A stretch of 64,000 bases of DNA from Ramlibacter sp. PS4R-6 (GTDB taxonomy: Bacteria; Pseudomonadota; Gammaproteobacteria; Burkholderiales; Burkholderiaceae_C). The position numbers and the translations under genes are program-made. The stretch covers positions 186,001-250,000 of the forward strand of contig NZ_JBBHKA010000001.1 in assembly GCF_037572775.1 (NCBI RefSeq), given 5' to 3'. Positions 12,808 to 21,252 of the stretch are shown here, piece by piece (the first letter of the stretch is position 1; every line of letters starts with the position of its first letter). The notes beneath the pieces are model-generated. The model searched no databases. It saw only the letters and a program-made list of their open reading frames with translations, and was not told the origin of the DNA.

Positions 12808-13242
12808 ATGTTCAACCCTTCCCAGCAGGACGTGCGCCGCTTCTTCTGCGGTGTCGCGGCCAAGTCGCGGGCCGGCCACCCCATGGATGCGCTGGAGACG
12901 CTGGCCGGGCAATGGGTGGGCGAGCACCCCGAGTACGCGGGCGACCTCGCCGACGAGCAGGCGGCGCTGGCCGCGCAGCATGACGGCAGCGACGGGCGCG
13001 CCAACCCCTTCCTGCACCTGGCGATGCACCTGTCGATCAGCGAGCAATGCTCCATCGACCAGCCGCGCGGCATCCGGCAGGCGGTGGAACTGCTCGCGGC
13101 GAGGCGCAACTCGCTGCACGATGCGCACCACGAGGCGATGGAGTGCCTGGGGCAGATGCTGTGGGAAAGCCAGCGCAGCGGGCGACCGCCGGATGGGGAC
13201 GCCTACGTGGAGTGCGTGCAGAAGCGAGCCACCAAGGACTGA
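12808..13242 (+). CDS. DUF1841 family protein
   Basis: A 144-residue soluble protein matching DUF1841: starts MFNPSQQDVRRFFCGV, has a central FLHLAMHLSISEQCSIDQPRG block and ends with HDAHHEAMECLGQMLWESQR. The conserved His, Glu and Asp residues look metal-binding or catalytic but the function of the family is unknown. The ATG at 12808 is the conserved family start; the frame is open further upstream but unlike the family. It is a single gene, ended by the strong hairpin at 13261. Confidence 0.87.
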   Translation: MFNPSQQDVRRFFCGVAAKSRAGHPMDALETLAGQWVGEHPEYAGDLADEQAALAAQHDGSDGRANPFLHLAMHLSISEQCSIDQPRGIRQAVELLAARRNSLHDAHHEAMECLGQMLWESQRSGRPPDGDAYVECVQKRATKD

Positions 13243-13260
13243 CGGAGTCAGTCCACAAAG

Positions 13261-13288
13261 AACAAGGCCCGCTTGAGCGGGCCTTGTT
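13261..13288. terminator. Bidirectional hairpin between DUF1841 and cytochrome c4
   Basis: Perfect 12-base-pair inverted repeat (AACAAGGCCCGC, loop TTGA, GCGGGCCTTGTT), 18 bases after the DUF1841 stop and 20 bases before the convergent cytochrome gene ends. The A/T ends of the arms supply short U stretches in both directions. It probably terminates both transcripts. Confidence 0.85.
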
Positions 13289-13307
13289 GAACGTAGACCC
13301 GAAGGGC

Positions 13308-14009
13308 CTAATGAGTATGGAAGCGCGATTCCGGAACCGTCTTCAGGTCGCCATCCAGTGAACCCATGTAATTCGCCAGCGCCTTGAGTTCCGCGTGGCT
13401 GAACTGCTTGGCGATGGCGCCCATCACGCCGTTGCTGCGGCCCACCGCCTGGTTGTTCTCCTGCTTGTAGGCCTTCAGGGCGACGAACAGGTAATCGGCG
13501 TGCTGGCCGGCGATCTTCGGGTAGACGTCGATGGGCAGCGAGAAGTTGGCGCCGTGGCACGACGCGCAAGCGGCCTTCTGCAGCAGCGCGGCGACTTGCG
13601 CGTCCGGCTGCTTCGAGGGCTGCGCGGGCGCCTTGGCGTCGCCACCCAGCTTGGCGTAGTAGTCGGCGACGTCGGCGATGTCCTGGTCGGACAGCGAACC
13701 GGCGATGGCGCGCATCGTGGGGTGCTTGCGGTCGCCGTTCTTGTAGCCGTTGAGGGCCGCGACGATGTACTTGGCGCTCTGGCCCGCGATCATCGGCACC
13801 TTGTGCACCTCGGGAAAGCTGGCCTGGTAGCCCTTGATGCTGTGGCATCCCATGCACATGGCGACGCGGGCCTCGACCGACTTGGAGACGGGGCCCGGCT
13901 GGGCGGCCGACGCAGCGGCCTTGGGGGCGGCAGCGGGCGCCTGGGCCAGCACAGGGGCCGTCGCGCAAGCGACAGCGACGGCGAAGAGCGTGGAGAACAG
14001 GTTCTTCAT
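13308..14009 (-). CDS. Dihaem cytochrome c4-type protein
   Basis: A 233-residue exported protein with a signal peptide (about residues 1-22, cut after APVLAQA) and two class I cytochrome c domains. Haem motifs are CMGCH (52-56) and CASCH (148-152); candidate Met ligands lie in HPTMRAIAG and NGVMGAIAKQF. Cytochrome c4 carries electrons to terminal oxidases in the periplasm. An Ala/Pro-rich spacer separates signal and first domain. The ATG at 14009 gives a proper signal peptide; a frame extension upstream crosses the promoter and is rejected. Divergent from moxR. Confidence 0.93.
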   Translation of the reverse strand: MKNLFSTLFAVAVACATAPVLAQAPAAAPKAAASAAQPGPVSKSVEARVAMCMGCHSIKGYQASFPEVHKVPMIAGQSAKYIVAALNGYKNGDRKHPTMRAIAGSLSDQDIADVADYYAKLGGDAKAPAQPSKQPDAQVAALLQKAACASCHGANFSLPIDVYPKIAGQHADYLFVALKAYKQENNQAVGRSNGVMGAIAKQFSHAELKALANYMGSLDGDLKTVPESRFHTH

Positions 14010-14033
14010 TTTGGGGGCAGAATCCGATGCGAG

Positions 14034-14066
14034 GGGACGACCCGTCCCTCCAAACGATCGATTATA
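14034..14066 (-). promoter_or_regulatory. Cytochrome c4 promoter with consensus -10 and leader hairpin
   Basis: A perfect TATAAT lies on the minus strand at 14066-14061, within CGATATAATCG, about 50 bases before the cytochrome start codon; no clear -35 box is seen. Immediately after the expected transcription start is a 6-base-pair hairpin GGGACG-GGT-CGTCCC (14048-14034). A hairpin at the very 5' end would protect the mRNA or tune translation. Confidence 0.5.
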
Positions 14067-14103
14067 TCGGCGGCCATCCCGCCGCTTTTCCGGCACAGCA
14101 CCC

Positions 14104-14945
<842 letters not shown>

Positions 14946-14946
<1 letters not shown>

Positions 14947-15176
14947 TGGACACGGCCTTCCGCGACGCTCTGGTCGAAGGCGTCTCGGACGCCGTCGGCT
15001 TCGTGCTGGGCGGCGTGCTCGGTTTCGGCATCGGGCAGCTGCTCGGCTGGAGCATCTTCGAGCCAGGGTTCGGTCCCCGCGCGATTGCCGGCATCGTGCT
15101 GTGCGGCATCGGCGGCGGCCTCGGCCTGCGGGTGGCCCGCACCTGGCGCCGTTCGCAGCGCAAGGAAGAAGCATGA
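14946..15176 (+). CDS. Small glycine-rich membrane protein in the moxR operon
   Basis: A 76-residue protein with two hydrophobic, glycine-rich segments (about residues 14-35, VSDAVGFVLGGVLGFGIGQL, and 44-63, AIAGIVLCGIGGGLGL) and a basic tail RTWRRSQRKEEA. The ATG overlaps the moxR stop (TGATG) and its stop overlaps the next start (ATGA), which argues strongly that it is a real translated gene. No function is known; it could be a membrane anchor or sensor for the MoxR/VWA machine. Confidence 0.75.
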
Positions 15177-15769
15177 AGAAGCACGAGCCCGTCACGCTCG
15201 AATCCGGCCGCGTGCGGCTGGAGCCGATGACGCGCGACCATGCCGCCGACATCGCGTCGGCCGCGCGCGACGGCGAGCTCTGGAACATCCGCGTGACCTC
15301 GGTGCCGGCGCCGGGCGAGGAGACGGCGTACGTCGACACCGCGCTCAAGGGCTACGCCGACGGCCACATGCTGCCCTTCGTCGTGCGCGACCTGGGCAGC
15401 GGCAAGGTGATCGGCAGCACGCGCTACCACGACATCGTGCCGGCGGTGGAGCGGCTGGAGATCGGCTACACCTGGTACGGCAGGAGCTGGCAGCGCACGC
15501 ACGTCAACACGACGTGCAAGCTGCTGCTGATGACGCACGCCTTCGAGACGCTCGGCGCGAAGCTCGTCGGCTGGCGCACCGACAACTACAACCACGCCAG
15601 CCAGAAGGCGATCGAGCGCCTGGGCGCGCGCAAGGACGGCGTGCTGCGGCACCACGGGCTGCGCCGCGACGGCACGGTTCGTGATACGGTGATGTACAGC
15701 CTGGCCGCGGGCGAGTGGCCCGAGGTGAAGGCCCAGCTGCAGTACCTGCTCTCGAAGCCGCGGGAGTGA
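15173..15769 (+). CDS. GNAT family N-acetyltransferase
   Basis: A 198-residue GNAT protein of the RimJ/RimL-like acetyltransf_3 group. Features are the N-terminal VRLEPMTRDHAADIASAARD strand-helix, a central IGSTRYHDIVPAVERLEIGY and the acetyl-CoA-binding and C-terminal region (WQRTHVNTTCKLLLMTHAFE, NHASQKAIERLGARKDGVLR). The substrate is unknown: protein N-terminus, small molecule or antibiotic are all possible. The start overlaps the preceding stop by four bases and it is 4 bases from the VWA gene, so it belongs to the moxR operon. Confidence 0.88.
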   Translation: MKKHEPVTLESGRVRLEPMTRDHAADIASAARDGELWNIRVTSVPAPGEETAYVDTALKGYADGHMLPFVVRDLGSGKVIGSTRYHDIVPAVERLEIGYTWYGRSWQRTHVNTTCKLLLMTHAFETLGAKLVGWRTDNYNHASQKAIERLGARKDGVLRHHGLRRDGTVRDTVMYSLAAGEWPEVKAQLQYLLSKPRE

Positions 15770-15773
15770 CGCC

Positions 15774-16964
15774 ATGCTGATCGACTTCTTCTACACGCTG
15801 CGCAGCGCGAAGCTGCCGGTCTCCGTCAAGGAGTACCTCACCCTCCTGGACGCGCTGAAGCACGGCGTGGTCGGTCCCGAAAGCGAGGACGGCTACGCGA
15901 TCGACGACTTCTACTACCTCGCCCGCACGTCGCTGGTGAAGGACGAGAAGCACTACGACAAGTTCGACCGTGCGTTCGCGGCGTACTTCAAGGGCGTGGA
16001 GCTGGTGGCCGATTTCACCAAGGACATCCCGCTGGAGTGGCTGCGCAAGAACCTTGAGCTGGAGCTGTCGCCCGAGGAGAAGGCCAAGATCGAGGCCATG
16101 GGCTGGGACGAGCTCATGGAGACGCTGAAGAAGCGCTTCGAGGAGCAGAAGGACCGGCACGAAGGCGGCAACCGCATGATCGGCACGGGCGGCACCTCAC
16201 CCTTCGGCGCCTACGGCTTCAACCCGCAGGGCATCCGCATCGGCCAGGACAAGGGCCGCAACAAGAGCGCCGTGAAGGTGTGGGACCAGCGCGCCTACAA
16301 GGACTACGACGACTCGCAGGAGCTGGGCACGCGCAACATCAAGGTCGCGCTGCGCCGCCTGCGCAAGTTCGCGCGCGAGGGCGCCGAAGAGGAACTGGAC
16401 CTGGACGACACCATCAAGTCCACCGCCGCCAACGCGGGCTGGCTGGACATCAAGATGGTGCCCGAGCGCCACAACAACGTGAAGGTGCTGCTGCTCATGG
16501 ACGTGGGCGGCACGATGGACGAGCACATCCACCGCGTCGAGGAGATGTTCTCGGCGGCCAAGGCGGAGTTCAAGCACCTGGAGTTCTATTACTTCCACAA
16601 CTGCGTCTACGACTTCATGTGGAAGAACAACCGCCGCCGCTTCTCGGAGAAGTTCCCCACGTGGGACATCATCCGCAAGTACAACAAGGACTACAAACTC
16701 ATCTTCGTCGGCGACGCCACGATGAGCCCCTACGAGATCCTGCAGCCCGGCGGCAGCGTGGAATACAACAACGAGGAAGCCGGCGCGGAATGGATGCAGC
16801 GCCTGACGAACGCCTTCCCGAAGTTCGTGTGGATCAACCCCGAGCCGCAAGGCGTGTGGCAGTACCGCCAGTCGATCAGCGTGATCCAGCAGCTGGTGAA
16901 CCAGCGCATGTACCCGCTGACGATCAAGGGGCTGGAAGAGGCGATGCGCCTGCTGTCCAAGTAG
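15774..16964 (+). CDS. CoxE-like VWA-domain protein, MoxR partner
   Basis: A 396-residue protein with a helical N-terminal region (1-200) and a C-terminal von Willebrand A domain. The metal site that is normally D-x-S-x-S reads DVGGT (LLLMDVGGTMDEHIHRVEE, about residue 242), a variant common in this CoxE-like family. A Gly-rich linker (GGTSPFGAYGFNPQGIRIGQ) joins the halves. VWA proteins of this kind pair with MoxR ATPases to remodel client proteins. It lies 4 bases after the GNAT gene and 2 bases before the methyltransferase. Confidence 0.88.
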   Translation: MLIDFFYTLRSAKLPVSVKEYLTLLDALKHGVVGPESEDGYAIDDFYYLARTSLVKDEKHYDKFDRAFAAYFKGVELVADFTKDIPLEWLRKNLELELSPEEKAKIEAMGWDELMETLKKRFEEQKDRHEGGNRMIGTGGTSPFGAYGFNPQGIRIGQDKGRNKSAVKVWDQRAYKDYDDSQELGTRNIKVALRRLRKFAREGAEEELDLDDTIKSTAANAGWLDIKMVPERHNNVKVLLLMDVGGTMDEHIHRVEEMFSAAKAEFKHLEFYYFHNCVYDFMWKNNRRRFSEKFPTWDIIRKYNKDYKLIFVGDATMSPYEILQPGGSVEYNNEEAGAEWMQRLTNAFPKFVWINPEPQGVWQYRQSISVIQQLVNQRMYPLTIKGLEEAMRLLSK

Positions 16965-16966
16965 CG

Positions 16967-17623
16967 ATGCAGCTGCTCGACGGACTGAGGCGGGCGGTGT
17001 CCCAGTCCGTGATCTGGCCCCCGATCGACGACGAGCTGCGCGAAGCGCGGGAGCGCGGCTGGTTCGACGGGCGCGTGCTCAACGCCGGCGCCGGCTGGCG
17101 CAGCATCCGCCACCTGGTTCCCGGCGAACTCGTCAACCAGGACGCCTGGCCCGGCGACGACCGCCAGGCCATCGACGTCGTCTCCCCGCTGCACGAACTG
17201 CCGCTGGCAGATGCGTCGTTCGACACGGTGATCTGCATCGCCGTCCTCGAGCACGTCCCCAACCCGGACGCGTGCGTGGCGGAGATGCTGCGCGTGCTCA
17301 GGCCGGGGGGCCGCGTGGTGGCGAGCGTTCCTTTCCTGCAGCCGGAGCACAAGGTGCCGGGGGATTTCCAGCGTTTCACGCGCGACGGGTTCACGCTCCT
17401 GTTCGAGAGGAACGGGTTCCGGGTCGAGGAGGTCCGCGCCCTCGCCTCCGTCTACCACACGCTCTACTGGGTGGTGTGGGAGTGGCTGCACATGAAGGAC
17501 AGCTTCGCCTACAAGCTGCTGCGCGTGCCCTTGCTGCTGCCGCTGGCGGCCGCGGCCAGGCGCTCGTCGTTCGTTTCGGACAGGGTGGCCTCCGGGTTCC
17601 GTGTGTACGCCGTGCGGCCGTAG
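16967..17623 (+). CDS. Class I SAM-dependent methyltransferase
   Basis: A 218-residue methyltransferase of the type 11 group. SAM motif I is VLNAGAGWRSIRHL (about residue 38); the acidic post-I residue is followed by PLHELPLADASFDTVICIAVLEHV and the LRVLRPGGRVVASVPFLQ strand. The C-terminal part holds a hydrophobic segment (LLRVPLLLPLAAAA) that may touch the membrane. The start 2 bases after the VWA stop places it last in the moxR operon. Its final 115 bases are antisense to the end of the RimK-like gene, an unusually long tail-to-tail overlap. Substrate unknown. Confidence 0.85.
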   Translation: MQLLDGLRRAVSQSVIWPPIDDELREARERGWFDGRVLNAGAGWRSIRHLVPGELVNQDAWPGDDRQAIDVVSPLHELPLADASFDTVICIAVLEHVPNPDACVAEMLRVLRPGGRVVASVPFLQPEHKVPGDFQRFTRDGFTLLFERNGFRVEEVRALASVYHTLYWVVWEWLHMKDSFAYKLLRVPLLLPLAAAARRSSFVSDRVASGFRVYAVRP

Positions 17624-19092
17624 CCGGGCGCGGCCGTCTTGCGTTTCGCGCGCATGCGCCGCGCGAACACCCCGAGAATCTCCCGGTAGATCGCATCCCC
17701 CAGGATCTGGTCCTCGTTGCCCGCGTCGATGTTCGGGTTGACGTTCACCTCGATCAGCCAGCACTTCTCGCCCGACTGCTTCAGGTCGACGCCGTACAGG
17801 CCGCGGCCGATCAGGTTGCAGGCGCGCAGCGCGGTCTCGACCACCACTTCGGGGACTTCGCCGATCGAGAAGGCAATCGTGTCGCCCTCGGTGTGCTGGC
17901 CGTCCTCGCGCTTGTGCACCTGCCAGTGACCCGGCGCCATCATGTACTGCGCCGCGAAAAGCGGGCGGCCGTCGAAGACGCCGATGCGCCAGTCGAATTC
18001 GGTGGGAAGCCATTCCTGCGCCACGAGGAGCTCGGAGCGGGCGAAGAGCTCTTTCGCGTGCTTCTGCAGGTCCTCCTCGCTCTCGATCTTGACCACCCCG
18101 AGGCCGAACGCGCCGTCGGGCACCTTCAGCACCAGCGGCAGCCCCAACGCGGGGATGAGTTCGCCGACGTTGCCCTTGTGCACCTTCAGCGTCTTGGGCT
18201 TGGGGATGCCGTGCTGCGTCAGCAGCTCGTCGAGGTAGACCTTGTTCGAGCAGCGCAGCACCGATTCCGGGTCGTCGATCACCGGCATGCCCAGCGACTC
18301 GCACTTGCGCGCCAGCGGGTAGGTGTAGTTGTCGACGCTGGGGTCGGCGCGGATGAAGAGCGCGTCGAACTCCTCGATGCGGTCCACGTCGCCCGGCTCG
18401 ATGAGCCGGGCCTCGATGCCCACGCGCGGCGCGATCTCGACGAACTTGCGCAGCGCGCCTTCGTTGGAGCATTTGTCCTCGGCGGCCGGGTCGTGCAGGA
18501 TCGCGAGCACGGGCGTGCGGCGGCTGCCCCCGGTGGCTGCCGGCGCGCGGTTGTCGCCGGTCACGAATTCCGTCGCCGCGGACAGCAGGAACTCGCGGTG
18601 GCGCGTTTGCACGTCGTCGGCCGAGATCGGGGTGAGCTTCTCCAGCTGCCACCCATCGTCGCTGCGGCGGAACTGCGCACGCAGCAGCGGCGCCTGGCTC
18701 GCGTCGAACAGTTGCTGGGCGAGTGGGCCATGCGCACCCGAGGGGTCGCGGCCGAAATAGGCATCCAGCTCGAAGCGGTCGCTCTCCTCGTGCTGGATGC
18801 CACGCGTCAGCTCCGCGACCTTGTCGGCGATGGCCTGGCGCAGCTCGTCGGATTGCAGGTCGCCCAGCGCCTTCACGCTGGGCAGGGGTTCATGGCCGCG
18901 CGCTTCGGCCAGCAGCGAGACGTAATAGCCGCGCCCCTGGTAGCGGTTGACACGGCAGAGGTTCACGACCCGTGCCCTCAGGTGGTTGGCGTACGCGGGT
19001 TCCGTGAGGTAGGCGCGGGCGCTGGCCACGCTCGAGCCAGGGATCTCGAACGGCCAGTGCGAAGTGCGGTCGACGACGAAGAGGATGCTCAC
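17509..19092 (-). CDS. RimK-family ATP-grasp ligase with RLAN domain
   Basis: A 527-residue protein. The N-terminal part (about 1-150, ILFVVDRTSHWPFEIPG) matches the RimK-like ATP-grasp N-terminal (RLAN) domain. The C-terminal part is a RimK-type ATP-grasp: LGLPLVLKVPDGAFGLGVVK, LLVAQEWLPTEFDWRIGVFDGRPL and CWLIEVNVNPNIDAGNED with the metal-binding Glu/Asn pair. Such ligases add amino acids (often glutamate) to proteins or peptides, sometimes making natural products. GTG at 19092 is chosen because the family start is close to SILFVVD. The last 38 residues read antisense to the methyltransferase and probably arise from loss of an earlier stop codon. Confidence 0.83.
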   Translation of the reverse strand: MSILFVVDRTSHWPFEIPGSSVASARAYLTEPAYANHLRARVVNLCRVNRYQGRGYYVSLLAEARGHEPLPSVKALGDLQSDELRQAIADKVAELTRGIQHEESDRFELDAYFGRDPSGAHGPLAQQLFDASQAPLLRAQFRRSDDGWQLEKLTPISADDVQTRHREFLLSAATEFVTGDNRAPAATGGSRRTPVLAILHDPAAEDKCSNEGALRKFVEIAPRVGIEARLIEPGDVDRIEEFDALFIRADPSVDNYTYPLARKCESLGMPVIDDPESVLRCSNKVYLDELLTQHGIPKPKTLKVHKGNVGELIPALGLPLVLKVPDGAFGLGVVKIESEEDLQKHAKELFARSELLVAQEWLPTEFDWRIGVFDGRPLFAAQYMMAPGHWQVHKREDGQHTEGDTIAFSIGEVPEVVVETALRACNLIGRGLYGVDLKQSGEKCWLIEVNVNPNIDAGNEDQILGDAIYREILGVFARRMRAKRKTAAPGYGRTAYTRNPEATLSETNDERLAAAASGSSKGTRSSL

Positions 19093-19186
19093 CCCCACCA
19101 GCTTGCCCGCGAACCGTTGACAGGTGCGACGGCCCGCTGCCCTGCCGCGCGTCGGCGGCGCCGCACGCGGGGTCGGCCCCAATTGC

Positions 19187-20752
19187 TCAGCCGCGCAGCG
19201 TGTCCGCGATGCGGCGGGCGCTGCGGATCGCCAGCGCCACCATCGTCAGCGTCGGCTGCAGCGCGCCCGCGCTGGCGAAGGTGCTCCCGCCGCAGACGTA
19301 GACGCCTTGCGCCCCATGCACCGTGCCGAACGAGTCGACGACGCCTTCGCGCGCGTCGGCGCCCATGCGGCACGTGCCCAGGTGGTGGTGGGCCGACCAG
19401 TACGACGCGATGTCGTCGAGCCGCCCCGCAACGGCGCCCATCGCCTGCGCGAAGCGCGCGCCTATGCCCGTCGCAGCCTTGTAGGTGGCGCGGTCGAAGT
19501 CGTCCAGTTCGTAGTGCACATGCATGTAGGGATCGCCGAAGCGGTCGGCCGACTGCTTGGCCAAGGCCGCGTACTTGCCCGGCCCCCGCCGCGCCTCGGC
19601 GTTGAAGGTGAGGGTGCGCAGGCGCGTGCCGGGGCGCATCGCTTCGACGACCTGCGCGCCGTCGCGCCAGGGCTTGCGCATCACCGCGTCAAGTGCCGCC
19701 GAACTGAAGGTGTCGAACAGTTCCACCGTCATGCCGCCGTGCTCGCGCGGCGCCGCCGGGCGCACGAACTGGTGCGACAGCATCGTCGGCGGCCCGGCGC
19801 GGCCCGGCAGCATCCGTTCGCTGAACTCCACCTGCCCGCGCCAGACATGGTGGAACACCAGGTTGCGGCCGACCTGGCCCGAGTCGTTGCCCAGGCCTTC
19901 GCGGTGCGGGCCCCCGGCCTTGGACAGCAGCAGCAGGCGCGCGGATTCGATGCCGCCCGCGGCGACGATGATGGCGTCGGCTGCGTGCTCACGCGAAGCG
20001 GCGCCGAGGCCGGGGTGGACCAGCAGTGCGCGCGCGCGGTTGCCTTCCATCACGATGCGGCGCACGAGCGAGCGCGTGTGCAGCGTCGCCAGGCCCGTGC
20101 GCAGCGCCTGCGCGAGGTGGTGGTTGGGGCTGTAGCGCGCGCCCGTCGGGCAGGTGCCGCAGGTGCCGTAGTTGCTGCACGCCGGTCGGCCGTCGTACGC
20201 GCGGCGCGTGCGCGCCTGCGCGGTGGTGTGCACGTGCAGCCCCTGCGCCTTCAGGCGCGCCGCCAGCTCGAGGTCCACCGCGCCCAGCTCGAACGGCGGC
20301 AGCGGGTACGGCTGCTTGCGCGGCGCCGCGAACGGGTTGTCGTCGGCCGAGCCCGAGATGCCGAGGTAACGCTCCGCCTCGCCGTACCAGGGCTCGAGGT
20401 CGTCGTAGGTGATGGGCCAGCCGGCGAAGGTCTCGGGCACGAGCCGCGGCGTGATGCCCCACCAGCGCGTCGCCTGCCCGCCGACGCACATCGACCTTTC
20501 GTCGTCGATGCGCCACGCATAGTCGCCGGTCTGCACAAGGCCGCGCACGTCCGCGGGCAGCGCGGCGGGGATCGCTTGCGCCGGCCTGGCGAACTGGTTC
20601 GCGAACAGCACCTCGTTGGCGAACTGCGGCGCGTGCGGATAGGGAATGTCGGGCCCGGTCTCGAAGAGGTCGACGCGATGGCCGGCCTTCACGAGGTGCC
20701 ACGCGAGCGTGGTGCCGACGATGCCCGCGCCGACGATGGCCACGCGCTTCAT
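19187..20752 (-). CDS. GMC-family FAD oxidoreductase, dehydrogenase large subunit
   Basis: A 521-residue glucose-methanol-choline oxidoreductase. It has the Rossmann FAD motif VAIVGAGIVGTTLAWHL at the N-terminus, GGQATRWWG near residue 91 and the C-terminal GMC domain with HHHLGTCRMG (catalytic His) and GVYVCGGSTFASAGALQPT. Cys192, Cys198 and Cys201 (CSNYGTCGTC) resemble the Fe-S cluster ligands of FAD-dependent glucose and fructose dehydrogenase large subunits. It has no signal peptide, so it may be carried out by the Tat-targeted small subunit encoded just upstream (ATGA overlap). Substrate probably a sugar or polyol; not certain. Confidence 0.85.
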   Translation of the reverse strand: MKRVAIVGAGIVGTTLAWHLVKAGHRVDLFETGPDIPYPHAPQFANEVLFANQFARPAQAIPAALPADVRGLVQTGDYAWRIDDERSMCVGGQATRWWGITPRLVPETFAGWPITYDDLEPWYGEAERYLGISGSADDNPFAAPRKQPYPLPPFELGAVDLELAARLKAQGLHVHTTAQARTRRAYDGRPACSNYGTCGTCPTGARYSPNHHLAQALRTGLATLHTRSLVRRIVMEGNRARALLVHPGLGAASREHAADAIIVAAGGIESARLLLLSKAGGPHREGLGNDSGQVGRNLVFHHVWRGQVEFSERMLPGRAGPPTMLSHQFVRPAAPREHGGMTVELFDTFSSAALDAVMRKPWRDGAQVVEAMRPGTRLRTLTFNAEARRGPGKYAALAKQSADRFGDPYMHVHYELDDFDRATYKAATGIGARFAQAMGAVAGRLDDIASYWSAHHHLGTCRMGADAREGVVDSFGTVHGAQGVYVCGGSTFASAGALQPTLTMVALAIRSARRIADTLRG

Positions 20753-21252
20753 CGCGGTGCGCGCCGGTACTCGTCGAGGCCGCGCGCGCTGCCCGGCCAG
20801 GCCTCGTAGCCCAGTTGCAGCCAGGCATCCGTGCGCTGGAAGATGGCGAGGATTTCCTGGAACACGGGCCTCTCGAAGGCGCGCGCCTGCTCGGGCAGCG
20901 AACGCAGGCCCTGCAGGACGGCGAGGCGCGACTGCGGCGAAGCAGCCGCGAAGTCCGCGATGCCGGCGGCCGCGGCGCTCGCGGTGACGGTGTCGGCGAA
21001 GCGCCCATAGAGTTCGCGGCGCTTCGCGTCGTGCAGGGCGTGGTAGCGCCAGTAGGCTTCGTAGTGGCCGCGCAGCGGCGCCACGCCGGTGATCGCTTCG
21101 GCGCTGGCACGCAAGGTGCGCACCACCGCTGGCGCGAGAACCGAAGCCGCCGGGTCGGCGGCCGGGCGCTGCTGCTGCGCCTGCGCCGGCACGTATGCGC
21201 CGGCGACGGCCCAGCCGCCTTGCCGCACGAAGTCGCGCCGCGTGCCCTTCAC
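20749..21252 (-). CDS. Gluconate 2-dehydrogenase subunit 3-like, Tat-exported small subunit
   Basis: A 167-residue protein resembling the gamma subunit of gluconate and FAD-glucose dehydrogenases (Gluconate_2-dh3). A twin-arginine signal, TRRDFVRQGG, is followed by a short hydrophobic stretch and AQA cleavage site at about residue 25. The mature part includes VVRTLRASAEAITGVAP and FQEILAIFQRTDAWLQLGYE. In related enzymes this subunit hitchhikes the folded FAD subunit through the Tat pore. The GTG start overlaps the upstream stop (GTGA) and its own stop overlaps the GMC start, so the three genes are coupled. Confidence 0.8.
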   Translation of the reverse strand: MKGTRRDFVRQGGWAVAGAYVPAQAQQQRPAADPAASVLAPAVVRTLRASAEAITGVAPLRGHYEAYWRYHALHDAKRRELYGRFADTVTASAAAAGIADFAAASPQSRLAVLQGLRSLPEQARAFERPVFQEILAIFQRTDAWLQLGYEAWPGSARGLDEYRRAPR

